The notes beneath the pieces were generated by a model. That model worked only from the letters and a program-made list of their open reading frames with translations, searched no databases and was not told the DNA's origin. Made by a program: the position numbers and the translations under genes. A stretch of 64,000 bases of DNA from Ehretia macrophylla (Eukaryota; Streptophyta; Magnoliopsida; Boraginales; Ehretiaceae): NCBI GenBank assembly GCA_037974665.1, contig CM075769.1, positions 25,173,139-25,237,138 of the forward strand, given 5' to 3'. Within the stretch, counting starts at the first letter, position 1, and every line of letters starts with the position of its first letter. This document shows, one piece after another, positions 1-10,974 of this stretch.

Positions 1-349
1 AGAGACTGTAAGATCAAGTCTACTTGAAGCCGGGGGTCCATAACGAAACCAAATGCCTCCAGTTGAGTTACCAAGTAAATCATTCTGAGATAGTGTTGGC
101 TTACGTCACCACCCTCTTCAAGTCTCATACTAAAAAGCTCACGGGTCAACTAGAATCTCATGGACTGACTACGCTCACTAAAGGATTCATCCAAACAACG
201 AATGATATCTACGGAATGAGACAGCCCATCATTCAATTCTCTCAAATCGGAGGACTACCCTTAAACTTTTGTACCATTTCTCAAAATTTGGTCCAATTAA
301 ATAATCATGATTAAGGATGGACAAGATAGGATTTATGAATGAAACCATT
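1..349 (-). pseudogene. Fossil start of Ty1/copia gag (element Z)
   Basis: On the minus strand, from about 349 downward, the translation starts with a Met and gives NHDYLIGPNFEKWYKSLRVV, matching the usual N-terminal pattern of plant Ty1/copia gag (L-x-G-x-N-F-x-x-W-Y-x-x-L-R-x-V-L). Further left, another stretch reads EAFGFVMDPRLQVDLILQSL, which matches the gag pattern LGFxMDxxLxxDLxLQSL. These motifs were found by reading, not by a database search. The fossil is broken and continues off the left edge. The plus-strand frame over the same bases is a shadow. Confidence 0.72.
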
Positions 350-2493
350 TGCAAATAAACTGCAGAAAAAGTAAATATAATAGAAAGTAAGATTGCAGGC
401 TAACAAGAATATATGCAAAGCTATTAAATTGTAAGATAAAATAGCTACTCCCACTATTTGTTTTAAAACTCATACTCCCTTTCATGAGAAAACAAGAATC
501 TATAAGAAGACTCTAAGTGGGATGACCAAGTTCCTATGAATAGACATATTTCTCAAACATTTGTGGCTATGTTGAAACATGTATACCAAAGGTCAACAAC
601 TCATTTGTTGTCTATTTCTCCAAATACGGTATGGTCTACTTTAGTCCCTAAATCACTTTGGTCTCAAACCTTTGTGGCTATGTTGATTAAGTGATCTAGT
701 TAGATTGGACCCGACATCACTTAGTTATCCGACAAATTGAATCAACAACCTCAAATCTTTGTGGCGATATTAGTTGTTAGATTTTGGAAGATAACCACAT
801 CTCTATGTTTCATTCTAGCAATTTTAATAAACCTACTTTGAAACATATCCTCTACCTTTAAGTAAAAAGTATTGTATTCATTTAGGTCTTTATTAAATAT
901 CCTAGGATAGTGGAGGATTACGATAAAACTCCTTTTACCATTTTTGATAATCTAATATTCATTTGCACGTAATGAGTCAATATAATCTCATCAAATCATT
1001 AAGTATTCAACATACTATAAACAAATAATCACAATTATAGCTATTTAAATAGTATGAATGCAAAGATATATGAATGGTAGATCATGGGCTTGGCTTTTGG
1101 GCTTAAAGAAATAAAACTATTTTCTTTAAAAGACCTTTAACTCCTTGAAATCTCCATTGGGCCTCCAACTCCTTGGAAAAGTCATTTGGGACTCTATCAA
1201 GCTCTCTTTTTGGAAAATTACATAGAAGTCCTTACTACATAATTCTCTCAAAAGGAAAAAATAAAATTGAGACTTATATCTCAAATTACGATCCAATAAC
1301 TTTTGACCCTAAAGCCCAAATCCATGATCAAATTCACCATTCCCAAGATATAAATATATGCACGATTATTCGTATCAAATATATAATAATCAACATATAA
1401 ATTGCTAGCATTCAAGTTTAATCTACTCAACAAACATGAAAAATTAAACTAAACCAATACCTTTTTGCATAATCATAAAACCCTTTTTTTTTTAATTAAT
1501 GCAAGTCATGATGGCCCATTAATTCATAAGTCATTATAATCAATAATGTTCACATGCAAGTCCAAAACTTAGAGAAAAATACAAGTCCATGGCCCATTCA
1601 CACAAAGTGGCCCAATAGACTAAGATTTAATAGAAACACACACATAAGGCCCAAGCCCAACTCAATATGTCTTTTTGGCCCATGCATATTAATTTTATCC
1701 CAATAGTCTCTTTTAAAAGTATATAGCACTATATAACATCTTTTAACTTTCTTAAACTTAGAAATATCCAAATGTAACTAATTACATAATTTCTAAATTC
1801 AAGATTAGAAGACAATGGCCCAGTTTATGTGAAATCCATTTTGCTAATTTCAAGACATATAGATAAGTTGCATTCTTGACCATCAAACACTTTTAATAAT
1901 CAACTAGTCCTCAAGTTAATCATGTGCATCTCAATAATTAAAATAAGTTCAAAATTAACTTTTAAACTTTAATTTTCACACATACACATATTATATAAAT
2001 ACTTTTGAGGACTACAAGGCAACTACTATCACATTTGTATGTTCAACAAAAAACAAAATCTTCTCATCAACACACAATGTGGATTCGGCCAAGGCAATAA
2101 AAAATGCAAGACTTGTTCTTTTCAACTTTTGACTTTAACATTATGCTAAAAGGATCTATTCTCAATAACATCCTTTTACCTTTTTCTACTACTTAGGATA
2201 ATCTTCATTGGTAAAGATAAATATGCAAAGATCAAAACCAATTTCTCTTTACACATAACAACATCTAACAAGAAGATAAATCATCTCAAACAACCATGTG
2301 AATTTTGGCCATCATCAAGCATTGGTGGAAACATGCATGTTCAAAGTTTGTCTCACATACTCAAGATCTTCATGATCTTCTGACATGCAAAACTCTGATG
2401 CCAACAAACATCCCATTTTCTATATATACACATGGCACACACACAAAATAGACAAAAGCTTAATGAGCTAGTTAAATGGACATGCAAACCAAG
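350..2493 (-). other. Untranslated leader of element Z
   Basis: About 2.1 kb between the gag start and the primer site, AT-rich and without a credible reading frame on either strand. It holds a threefold dispersed repeat (551-775). The rest I read as noncoding leader. A leader this long is unusual for a small copia element but fits the large-LTR lineages. Confidence 0.55.
551..775 (-). repeat. Three spaced copies of a 24-25 bp motif in the Z leader
   Basis: Copies lie near 551-574, 662-686 and 749-775. In Z sense the core is TCAACATAGCCACAAA followed by GTTTGAGA; the third copy is more diverged. Spacing is about 90-110 bp and the intervening sequence is not repeated, so this is a dispersed motif and not a satellite. 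Function unknown. Confidence 0.7.
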
Positions 2494-2505
2494 GCTCTAA
2501 TACCA
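2494..2505 (-). other. Primer-binding site of Z (initiator-Met tRNA type)
   Basis: The minus strand reads TGGTATTAGAGC, one base off the canonical initiator-Met complement TGGTATCAGAGC. It lies two bases inside the LTR end at 2508. It fixes both the orientation of Z and the inner edge of its 5' LTR. Confidence 0.8.
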
Positions 2506-3042
2506 CTTGAAAGTACTAGCCAACAATATAGATCATGTACTACATATACATAAGTTGGATTCAAGATCGAGAAAGACATACATTGATAGCTTGCTAGGGC
2601 CGAAAATATCAAGGCTATATTTCAAAATTTTCTAGCTAACATCAACATACATTCTTTCATCCATGTATATACTAGTTTAGCTCATAATAAAACATATATA
2701 TATCAACCATATTTATAATCAAAAAGGGTGGTACAAGGTATACCTCTTGTAGTCAACTTTGTAGAAGATGAAAATGGAAGACTAGCCCTTGAACCCTTCT
2801 AACTTGAAGGCCCTAGTTGGTCCACCAAGCATCCAAAGCTCTACCACCACTTGAAGATTAAATGTGCTAGTATGTCCTCAAGCTTTTAAGCTATGTATGT
2901 AGGTTACAAAGCAAAACAAGAAATCTATCTTCTCCTCTTAGCTATGGCCGAAACTTGCAAGGAAAAATTGGAGATTTCTTGCTTCTTTTGTTGGTATGTA
3001 TGTTGTGTGAGTAAGAGGCCCTACATGAGAGAGAAAAAGTTC

Positions 3043-3057
3043 TCATCTAATATTATA
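3043..3057 (-). promoter_or_regulatory. TATA-like box of the Z LTR
   Basis: The minus strand reads GGTTTATATAATATT. It lies about 540 bp from the inner LTR edge, the right place for a Pol II promoter with R and U5 downstream. Position and composition are the only evidence. Confidence 0.45.
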
Positions 3058-3634
3058 TAAACCATCATCATAATAGGTGACCAATCACATTTGTCACCTT
3101 TTCATAAGAAGCCATGCAAGCCTTTAGATCTCAATCAATAGCATTAGATGACAAGATTACAACCTTTTCTCTCCTCCTAGGATTGGCTGAAAATTACAAG
3201 TGGATGCAGAGAGAATGTTGTCATCTACTATTATATATATACTTATATAAATATATATATAATCCTAATTTATTAGATAGCCAATCACAATTGCTTTCTT
3301 ACAAAGTTAAAACCATGCAAATCCTAGGATTGTAATCATTACAATCCAAATGTTAACTTTATTCTCTCTCTTGACACTTGGCAAAAATGTTCTATCATGA
3401 AAAGCAAAGACTAATATTTATTTGTCTTTATGCAAGATTCAATCCTAACCATCTAATTCAAATTCAAATGACTAGGATTGATGACATGGACTATCCTAGT
3501 CATCAATCTCTACATGCAAACGCCACATGTAAATATTTAGTCATCAATTTGTAATTTACCTTTTGACAACTAGGATGATGATGTGGCGTTTCACAAATTA
3601 CATCAATAACACATATATAATATATAAACTCCTT

Positions 3635-3640
3635 TATATA

Positions 3641-3683
<43 letters not shown>
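3635..3683. repeat. (TA)n microsatellite
   Basis: A nearly pure run of TA dinucleotides with one TATG interruption, inside the Z LTR. The plus-strand frame through it (rich in I and Y) is an artefact of the repeat. Confidence 0.95.
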
Positions 3684-3687
<4 letters not shown>

Positions 3688-4540
3688 TTTGTTCATTCTA
3701 ATCTCTATTAGAATAAATATATTGAAACTACTTTTCAATAATTACAGTTTGACCCTAAAAGTTTTGCTAATTACAATTTGACCCCAAAACTTTCTGAAAT
3801 TATACTTTTGGCCCAAATACCAATATAGATAACTCTTAACACCTTAAAGCCACCAACCACATTATACATGCTTCCGGTGAACTTATTCATGATACTTATA
3901 AGTGTGTGACCTTCTAGATTCACAATCACATACCGATAAGTGACTGATAAACCTCCTTATCTATTTAAAAAATATCTCTGCTATTTACCGAAATACCCTC
4001 ATGCTCATGAGTGACGCACTAGCAACGAACGTACCATGAGAATGTATATGATAATGAAGATGACGTCTTTTATGAATCCATTAAACTATCGATTATTAGC
4101 GTGCAGTCCGATCCTTCTATTAAAAATTTTCCGATCGGGAAAGGACCATGAAATGGCTAAGTCTGTGACGCCCGGGAATTTTATCACATCATTTAAATAA
4201 CTGTTGTATAAATTACTTGAGCATCTTATGTGCATTACTTTTCTTGTTTAATTGATTTACTATTGAGCACTATTCATAAGAAATTCGAATGTTTAAAAGT
4301 TCGATTTAATATTTTTCCTAAGTCATATGACCCATAAAAGGAATCGGGAACTTGTCATTTCGGACTTTCGAGCTCGGGAACATGCATTTGGAAAATGTTT
4401 TTCGAGTCACTTGAATAGTGTTACGTACGTAACAACTTTTAATATCAACTAGTTAGTAATTGTATGAGTTTTTAACTTAGTTGACTAGGATTTAATGGCT
4501 TTTGACCATACCTAATTACACATACGCTTGCATATATATC

Positions 4541-4555
4541 TTATATAATATATAC
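4541..4555 (+). promoter_or_regulatory. TATA-like box in the B 5' LTR
   Basis: TTATATAATATATAC about 380 bp into the LTR, matched at the same place in the 3' LTR near 18428-18440. Its position implies a short U3 and a very long transcribed R-U5 of about 2.6 kb. No transcript data. Confidence 0.5.
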
Positions 4556-6295
4556 AAGCTATTACTCAACCAAAACAAAACAAAAAAAGGGTCAAAAAAT
4601 CAGCCAAAAAGCACCTACGGGAATAATAATTTTTTGCAAAAAATTGCTATAATTGGCCATTTTCTTCCATTTCAAGCCAGAATTCAACGGTCTAGGGCTT
4701 CTATCAACCATTCTACAACAAGTTTTGGTGAGAGATTCATGTGTTTGTTGCATTTAAAGCTTGTTTTTATTTTTCTTGAAAATTCCTAGATTTGAATTAT
4801 CTTGCTATTTTATGGTTATAATTGCTTCATTTACTCCATAATATGATTATAGAACATTCTTTATTGGTTATTTAGAGATTTTTATGGCTAGAATTGAAAA
4901 ATACATGTTGGGGAAGAAGATGAATAGTGATAATGAATAGTGAAATTCAAAAATTTAGAGTTTTTGATATAATTTGTTAATTAGATTGAATTGAGGCTTC
5001 CTTTAGGAGCTTTAGACATTAGTGAAACTGGACAAAGACTCACGTGAGGTTGAATTGCCCGAAAATGAGTTAAAATGCAAAATTTGTTAACTTTAAAAAG
5101 GGGATTTTTCACGTAATGCAATTCGAGCACGTTTGAGCTTTAGATTAGGTATCCTTGGGGCATGGAAGCACTTATGGTGCTTTCGTTGCATGAAATTGGG
5201 GCCCGAATAGGGTAGTCATGGTTAAAACCCACTCGGGGCCTTTCCGAGCTTTTGCCTCTAAAACGGGTTTTCATGTCTTTAATAAGTGACCTTTGTTATC
5301 CTTAGGGATGTTGTATAGTGGGTTTATAGAGTTGGAGTTTTGAATTTTGTATGTAAGTAGAATAGCCTAGTTGAAAAAGGGGACTTTAGAACGAAGGTTT
5401 GAATTTGTCATGTTTGAATAGCTAGATGACCTTAGATGTGTTAGGAAGCCTCTAAAATGTATTTATAACATGGTTTGGTTAATTGGATTAGGTAACTGTA
5501 GTTCAAATCACTTAAGGAGCTTTTTGGTATTTTTGTGTAATTATGCTTGGAAATGTGGGTTCATGGCATTTAGGTGTATCAAAATGTGGCTAAATGGGAT
5601 TAGTAAAGTTAGATTTGAAGTTTCATATCGTACGTGAAGTTTAGAACCTAATTCGTAAGCAATTGGAAAAGAGTTTTGTTAGAATTTATATGAATTGGTT
5701 GAACTTGTTACTTAGTTAGTTAATTGGACTACTTAATTGCTATATTTGATTTTTAATTGAGTTATATATGTTGTACTTGGGTGAATAAACATGATAATGA
5801 TTCTTCGATTTTATTATAGTTGAATTATGTTTAAGTGTTAAGCATAGTTGTCTTGGTTTAATACTTAGTTTGATATTCCTTTGCAATATAAATGAAGTTG
5901 AATTAGTTATGAAGTTAACTTGTTAAAGTTGATATAGTTAATGTCCTTGGTAAGATTAAAGAAATGTTTTAGAGTTATTCGTTTGATTACTTAGGCTATG
6001 TGGCAATATGACATACTCGAACAATATGTGGTTATTTGGGATTACGTGCTAATGTGGAGTTAATATAATCAATTGCTAAAGTGTTATACTTAAATGAATA
6101 TACTAGGGATTTGCATATTCGAGCTAAAGGAAAGTTGGAGTAACTAAGCCATTTTTACATCTTGAAGCTTGATAAAGGTGAGAGACCTGCATCCTTACGT
6201 GCATTATAGTTTATTTTTTTGCTAAAAGAGTATACTGTTTAGTATAATTGCGTAATTGATATATGCTTATTGTTGCTAAATTGTAATTTGGTGTG

Positions 6296-6753
6296 AGGAC
6301 AACCAACTTTTTGTCCTTAAATGTATTTCTTGATTATATTGTCATTGTTATCATTCTTGCATTGCATCGTGGTTACGCAACCTCATTGTCGCGGTGGATG
6401 CGATGGCCTCGCTGGGCAGCATCGGGCTTGCCAGTGTTGGTTGCCTTAGCTCCATCTGCTATTCCCTCACTCGCCTGGTCCGGAGATTGCCAGGGGGTGT
6501 TGGGTCGTAGGATCGGGTACATCCGTAGTACCTATTGGTATAACGGATACTGGCATATCGAGATTGAGATCGTGGTTCGTGGATCGGGGATCGAAGATTT
6601 GGAGTGATAAGGGTTATCGATTGTATCCTTTTAAAATGTAGTATTAGAATTGTTATTCACTGCTTATTTATTGTATTAATAGTGTTAAGTTGCTGCATTG
6701 CATGCCCGGTATGCTGCATCAACTCCCTCACTGAGTATACATGTTGTATACTC
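6296..6753 (+). other. Four-hairpin RNA-like module, B 5' LTR
   Basis: H1 at 6296-6318 pairs AGGACAA with TTGTCCTT around CCAACTTT. H2 at 6371-6382 is GGTTACGCAACC, one base off the palindrome seen elsewhere. H3 at 6515-6533 pairs GGGTAC with GTACCT around ATCCGTA. H4 at 6733-6753 pairs GAGTATAC with GTATACTC around ATGTT and is preceded by CCCTCACT. TTTCAGG follows H4 about 20 bases later. The order matches C, D, U and V. Confidence 0.72.
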
Positions 6754-7169
6754 ACCCTCATTTCTAACACCTTTCAGGATCAGTGCTATCAGAGGTAGAA
6801 AAGAAGGCTCGAGAGTTTCGTGTTGACTATGCTGGCTTACGTGGATTGTCATTGAATTCAGTTTTGTAATTGTAAAGTTAAGTTTAGAATGTATTGATAG
6901 TTATGAATGGCTTGTAATGTTTTATTAATTTGTAATCTTTACCTTGTTGTCTAGTTGACTTGCATGCTTGTAAGGATGAAATGGATTGAGGTTGAAGATT
7001 ATGGTCTTGTGGTTGTATGTTGTTGTTTGTAGGTTTCTAGATAGTCCTATATATAGGAGAAACTCCATCCGTTTTTTCCTAAATTTCATGCCCGGGGTTT
7101 GGAATTAGGTTGAGAATAGCGTGATAAATAGGAGTCCTGGTCTCGTGAGGGATCGAGACGCTACAGAAG

Positions 7170-7181
7170 TGGTATCAAAAC
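7170..7181 (+). other. Primer-binding site of B
   Basis: TGGTATCAAAAC four bases after the 5' LTR. It matches the initiator-Met complement over its first eight bases. Confidence 0.75.
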
Positions 7182-8102
7182 TTAGTTAGCTCTCAGCCGG
7201 GACATAGTCCTCGGTCTGGTGGGTAGTGAACCTTGAGTGCGTGCATGTGAAGTATGTTTTGAATAGGTATATGCTTGTATGTGGATTTGCATTTGCTTAA
7301 GTGAAAATATGTTCTATAGGTTACATTGGTATGAAATAGGAAGATTTTGTGATATGTATAACTATGTGATTATGAGTGACTTAAGTGGAAATGTGTTTCT
7401 ACGTGATTTGCTTATGTGAAATATGATGATTGTAATAGACGAACAAATATTTGACTAGGAGTACTTTTATATGGGGTATTTGTTAGTATATGTACTTCAC
7501 ATACTATCTATTGCATGCATACATATAATCTCATTTGAATTGGTAAGCAAACTCTCCCCTATAGAGATTGCCATAAGTGGATTTCTAAGGTGTGAACCAG
7601 CAAAGCCAGATATAGTTCATATTTGTGATCAACAAGAAGTCATTCAATAAGCCAGTTTGGGATTCGCTTTGGGTATTTTCTTCGGTATTTTCATTCGGAC
7701 TTCTTGCCTAGAATTGTATTTGGTATTCTTCAGAAATTCTTGTATAGTAATCATGTTGGAGTTCTTATGTGGTGATCACATTCGGAGGGACTCTTATTCG
7801 GACTTCTGGATTGGTATTTTTACTCGGAGCCTTTATTTGGCATTCATAGTTGGGATTTCTTTTGACTTCTCACTCTGCATTTCTCATAGGGTATTCTTCC
7901 AATGTTCATACGAAGATTTTGTTGGAATTCTTATTGGCATTCATGAGTGATAGGGTTCTAGGGAGTTCCATATGAAGGCTCTTATTGGTGTGTTCCCTTG
8001 GTACTTCTACTTGGAATTCTTTGTGATTTCGTATTCAGGGTATTCAAGATGCTTATGTGGATTTCTCTTGAAAAGAAGAAATTGCGAGGATGCAATTTGT
8101 TT
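7182..8102 (+). other. Noncoding interior of B
   Basis: No gag or pol word was found in any frame. The first ~450 bp is rich in short TATGTG/TTATGTGA words like the A-family region after its primer site (10800-10920), suggesting common descent of this leader. The second half is the degenerate repeat at 7640-8080. The interior is far too short for a gag-pol. Confidence 0.7.
7640..8080 (+). repeat. Degenerate short-period repeat in the B interior
   Basis: Twenty or so imperfect units of roughly 20-30 bp built on words such as GGTATTCTT, CTTATTCGGACTTC, TTTGGCATTC and GGAATTCTT. Units vary in length and are not a clean tandem array. A similar word set lies just upstream of the purine tract in element V (minus strand, 57660-58230). 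The open frame at 7657-7950 is a by-product of the repeat's low stop content. Confidence 0.65.
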
Positions 8103-8115
8103 AAGGGGGAGAGAA
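8103..8115 (+). other. Polypurine tract of B
   Basis: AAGGGGGAGAGAA immediately before the TGTGACGCCC start of the 3' LTR. It marks the right end of the interior. Confidence 0.85.
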
Positions 8116-8228
8116 TGTGACGCCCGGGAATTTTATCACATCATTTAAATAACTGTTGCATAAATTACTTGAGCAACTTATGTGCATTACTCTTCTTGTT
8201 AAATTGATTTACTATTGAGCACTATTCA
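8116..8228 (+). repeat. 3' LTR of B, first piece
   Basis: The first 113 bp of the 3' LTR, matching 4164 onward. It ends at the A1 insertion, whose duplicated target ATTCA lies at 8224-8228 and again at 18158-18162. The LTR resumes at 18163 with TAAGAAATTCGAATG, exactly continuing the 5' LTR sequence near 4277. Confidence 0.92.
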
Positions 8229-9615
8229 TGTGAAACCCCACTTTCCTGCATATCTCGTTTTACGTGTTATATCTCGTTTTGCGTGCATATGATCTGTTTA
8301 TGTGCTATAGGACCTAGAAAATTATAATTTTGATGTCAATACTCCTAATACGTGCTAAATGTGCATTCATGAAATTTTCATAAAAAACGGAGTCAGAAAT
8401 TTTATCGTCGATTTTCAATGAATAGTGTTTTTGAAACACGTCCGCTAAAATTTTGAAACTGGTCTTTTTAACCCTTCTAGACCTAGTCCACGGACTTTAA
8501 TAGACCTGTGTTTGATGAAAACGGTTTTAAAATCGGCTTAAGAATTTATTAGGGTTTTTACACCGACTTTTGTGAAAATCGAGTTTTAAGCCGACTCGGG
8601 TAAAATTGTTGGATTGTAAAACTTCTTGTCACCTAAAAATAATCCACTTGAGATATCTTGGGGATTGCATAATTATTTTGAGCTTGGTGAGCAATAAAAT
8701 GAGTTTAAAGTCATTAAAACACAAAAATATTAACTTAAACTACTTTGAATTTGCAATTTTTTTATTTGACCAAGCTTTTAAATACTTCTTGTCATCAACA
8801 CACACTCACACAACACAAAACACACTCCACAAACACACACAAGGCCAAGAGAAAGAAGGAGCAAAAGCCAAAGAGATTTTCAAGCTTTTCAATCCAATTT
8901 TTCAAATAAAAACCTAGTTTTTGTCCGTAGAACTTCGCACCGACTTGGATTCTGCTTGTTGGACACGCATAGCACGCATTCCTAGGCTTATATCGCATCT
9001 AAGGTGAGAGAAAAATTCTAGATCTCAAAATGTCATTTTTATACTTTTGCTCATAAATGAAAATTTAACCGTTAGAATTGAAATCTGATGATAGATTATT
9101 GCTCCTTGCATGCTAGGGATCGTTATATACTAATACTACGAATTTCTGTCGGATGTAGCATAATTTTTATTTTTCGGGTATTTAATTTTGATTAAAATGT
9201 TCAAAGTTGAATTAAATGAGTTGTGTTGATCGAAATCGATTGCCGTCGATTTCTAAATACTTGATAATTACGTGTTAGCGCTGTTGTAATGCCGAATTTT
9301 CGATTACATTGTTCGTGTGAAAATCCAAAAAATCCAGCCATGACATCCTAGGGTTTTAGGGTTATCGGGCATGATTTGGAGGTGTTATGGTGGATTTCCG
9401 AGAGGGCTAATGTAGTAGGTTGTATGGGTGCGTGATAGAAACTGATTTGGCAATGTTTGGATTAATAGATTGTAAGTTATGAATTTTAGAAGTTTAGGTT
9501 GTCATTCTTTAATTTCTTGAACGATGCCTTTAGATGTTTGGGTTGTGTTTGAGTGTTGCATGGTGAGTTGTTGATGAGTAATTTAGAGTTTAATTGTGTA
9601 TATGATGCATGTCTG

Positions 9616-9642
9616 GTTAGATGGCCTACTTTGTCATCTAAC
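9616..9642 (+). other. Hairpin H1, A1 5' LTR
   Basis: GTTAGATG pairs perfectly with CATCTAAC around GCCTACTTTGT. The loop is nearly the one in C, D, U and V, but the stem is quite different, so pairing is kept while sequence changes. Same hairpin at 17086-17112, 30868-30894 and 38353-38379. Confidence 0.75.
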
Positions 9643-9648
9643 TAAGTT

Positions 9649-9790
9649 AATTGATTGATTGATTATTATTGAGTTCGGGAATCGGGCACTTTCGTTGCTG
9701 ATCTCCCAATTTATTGATTGATTATTATTGAATTCGGGAATCGAGCACTTTCGTTGCTGATCTCCCAATTGATTGATTGATTGATGATTG
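9649..9790 (+). repeat. Tandem ~60-bp repeat in the A1 5' LTR
   Basis: Two copies of a unit made of (ATTG)n, ATTATTATTGA, then TTCGGGAATCGGGCACTTTC and GTTGCTGATCTCCCAA. The same pair occurs in the other three A-family LTRs (about 17119-17260, 30902-31050, 38389-38540). The GGGAATC…GATCTCCC ends can pair around ACTTTCGTTG, so each unit may be a further H1-like hairpin. Minus-strand frames rich in NQSIN are artefacts of this repeat. Confidence 0.85.
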
Positions 9791-10136
9791 ATGATGATTA
9801 TGGAGTCTTGGTATGTGTGTGCCACCTCTCGGGCAGCGTTGGGCTGTCGGGTTGATAACGGCATGACTGCCATAGGCTACACCCAGCTCGCATGACGGAG
9901 GTGTCATGGAGGGAGGGGCTAGTGAGGTACCTCGGGTGCGTGAGTAATGGGGAGTTATAAGAAGAACGGTTGAGATCGTGATGGCGTTTGGAGCTACACC
10001 AAATAGAGTATCCTTTATTGATTGGTTATATAGCTATGTGATGATAGTATTATATGTGTTATTGTGTGTTTACTGACTCAAAGGATTATTCCAAGGAGTT
10101 TAGTAGACCTTGTTCGAGATCTATCAGATCCTCACT

Positions 10137-10156
10137 GGGCTTATGTATATAAGCTC
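10137..10156 (+). other. Hairpin H4, A1 5' LTR
   Basis: GGGCTTAT pairs with ATAAGCTC around GTAT, one G-T pair included, preceded by CCTCACT and followed about 25 bases on by TTACAGG. Copies at 17614-17633, 31397-31416 and 38882-38901. It contains a TATATAA string and so could be mistaken for a promoter, but the palindrome and its match to H4 of unrelated LTRs favour an RNA stem. Confidence 0.68.
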
Positions 10157-10687
10157 ACTCTCTATTATTGCATGCTTACAGGTGTTGCAGAGCCGGATTA
10201 CGGGTACGTGCCTCCTGAAGAGGAGAATGTGGAAAATGTGCTTTACGTGGACGAGTCATATGTTCCTGAGTCTTATCCATGATTCTATGTTGTTTAATGT
10301 CATGTATATTAGCTTAATAGACTTTTATATGCTTTATGGTTCTTATTGTAATAAATGTTGAAAGATGATGATCCAAATGATGTTAACTTAGTGGCTTTCT
10401 TTTGTCTATGGTTAAGCTGTAGATGTGTCTCAACTTATTTTTGAAATGTATGATAAGGTTGAGGTATTGTATGTTATGTTGGAACGGAGGCGTATAACGA
10501 GGATGGTTTATTGTATAATATGATTGTGTTGTATGTTGTTGTTTGAATTGAGGAGTTGCTGGATGTATGATGTTTAATGAGGTTGGTTTGGAACCTCGGT
10601 GTCCTATTTACTGTCGTTATACTGCCGAAATTCCGTTGCGTCCTGACTGATCGTAGGAGGGGTCGTGTTGGGGCGTGACAGTTTAAG

Positions 10688-10699
10688 TGGTATCAGAGC
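10688..10699 (+). other. Primer-binding site of A1
   Basis: TGGTATCAGAGC, the exact initiator-Met tRNA complement, seven bases after the 5' LTR end at 10680. Confidence 0.93.
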
Positions 10700-10974
10700 G
10701 CATGTTAGTTGTCAACCGGGGTATTCTCGGAATGTGGGTAATGGGCTTAGCATGAAATATGTATGAAAAGAAAGAAAAGTGAAATATGTATTGGTATGAT
10801 TAAATGATTAAGTGATTATGTGATTTAAGTGCTTATGTGATTATGTGATCAATTTGCTTATGTGATTGAAACTTATGTGATCTATGTGCGTTATATGAAT
10901 TTGTTGTTTATGTGTTAAAAGTTGTATATAACCTGTTTACGTGCTATAACCTGTGCTAACTCTTTGATTAGTAC

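Larger units (their letters stand above)
2508..4163 (-). mobile_element. LTR of Z, inner segment
   Basis: In plus coordinates the LTR begins TGAAAGTACTAGCC beside the primer site. It includes a minus-strand TATA-like box and a TA microsatellite. It stops at 4163, where B inserted with target duplication AAGTC (4159-4163 and 25265-25269). Sequence continuity across B (…GGCTAAGTC then CACTTCCGAT…) supports a simple insertion. Confidence 0.8.
4164..7165 (+). repeat. 5' LTR of B
   Basis: 3002 bp, begins TGTGACGCCCGGGAA and ends GACGCTACA just before the primer site. It has a TATA-rich region at about 4541-4555, a GGTGAGAGA motif near 4729, a second GGTGAGAGA near 6176, and the four-hairpin module at 6296-6753. 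Near its 3' end is the ACTCCATCCGTTTTTTCC stretch shared with other LTRs here. Small frames inside it (for example 6293-6607) have no family resemblance and are taken as noncoding. Confidence 0.9.
8229..10680 (+). repeat. 5' LTR of A1
   Basis: 2452 bp, TGTGAAACCCCAC…GGGGCGTGACA. It has a TTTTAAATA TATA-like box near 8776, then a leader with CA-rich repeats (8797-8850), a GGTGAGAGAAAAA motif near 9003, hairpin H1 at 9616-9642, a twofold ~60-bp repeat at 9649-9790 and hairpin H4 at 10137-10156. No protein is credible from the short frames inside it. Confidence 0.95.

Noticed and set aside
24-314. Plus-strand frame of 96 codons at the left edge
   Set aside because: It is the shadow of the minus-strand copia gag fossil, whose motifs are recognisable; the plus-strand product resembles nothing.
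7657-7950. 97-codon frame in the B interior
   Set aside because: A product of the degenerate ATTCTT/TTCGGA repeat, which seldom makes stops in this frame; no protein resemblance.
9634-9907. Minus-strand frames in A-family LTRs with repeated NQSIN words (also near 17136, 30918, 38371)
   Set aside because: They translate the (ATTG)n-containing ~60-bp LTR repeat; no start context, no family, and repetition explains the openness.
10141-10153. TATGTATATAA as an A-family TATA box
   Set aside because: It forms the palindromic H4 stem and lies near the LTR 3' end with only about 530 bp left; the TATA-like box near 8776 fits promoter position better.
10064-10361. Short frames at the 3' side of A-family LTRs (also 17587, 31370, 38855)
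   Set aside because: Same LTR segment four times; the frames cover hairpin H4 and shift with small LTR differences, so conserved coding is unlikely.
9601-10680. Hammerhead-ribozyme (retrozyme) core in the LTRs
   Set aside because: TGATGAG strings occur, but I could not find a matching GAAAC arm with the stems required.
10688-10699. Possible tRNA gene fragment at the TGGTATCAGAGC sites
   Set aside because: Only the 12-base primer-site complement is present, with no cloverleaf around it.
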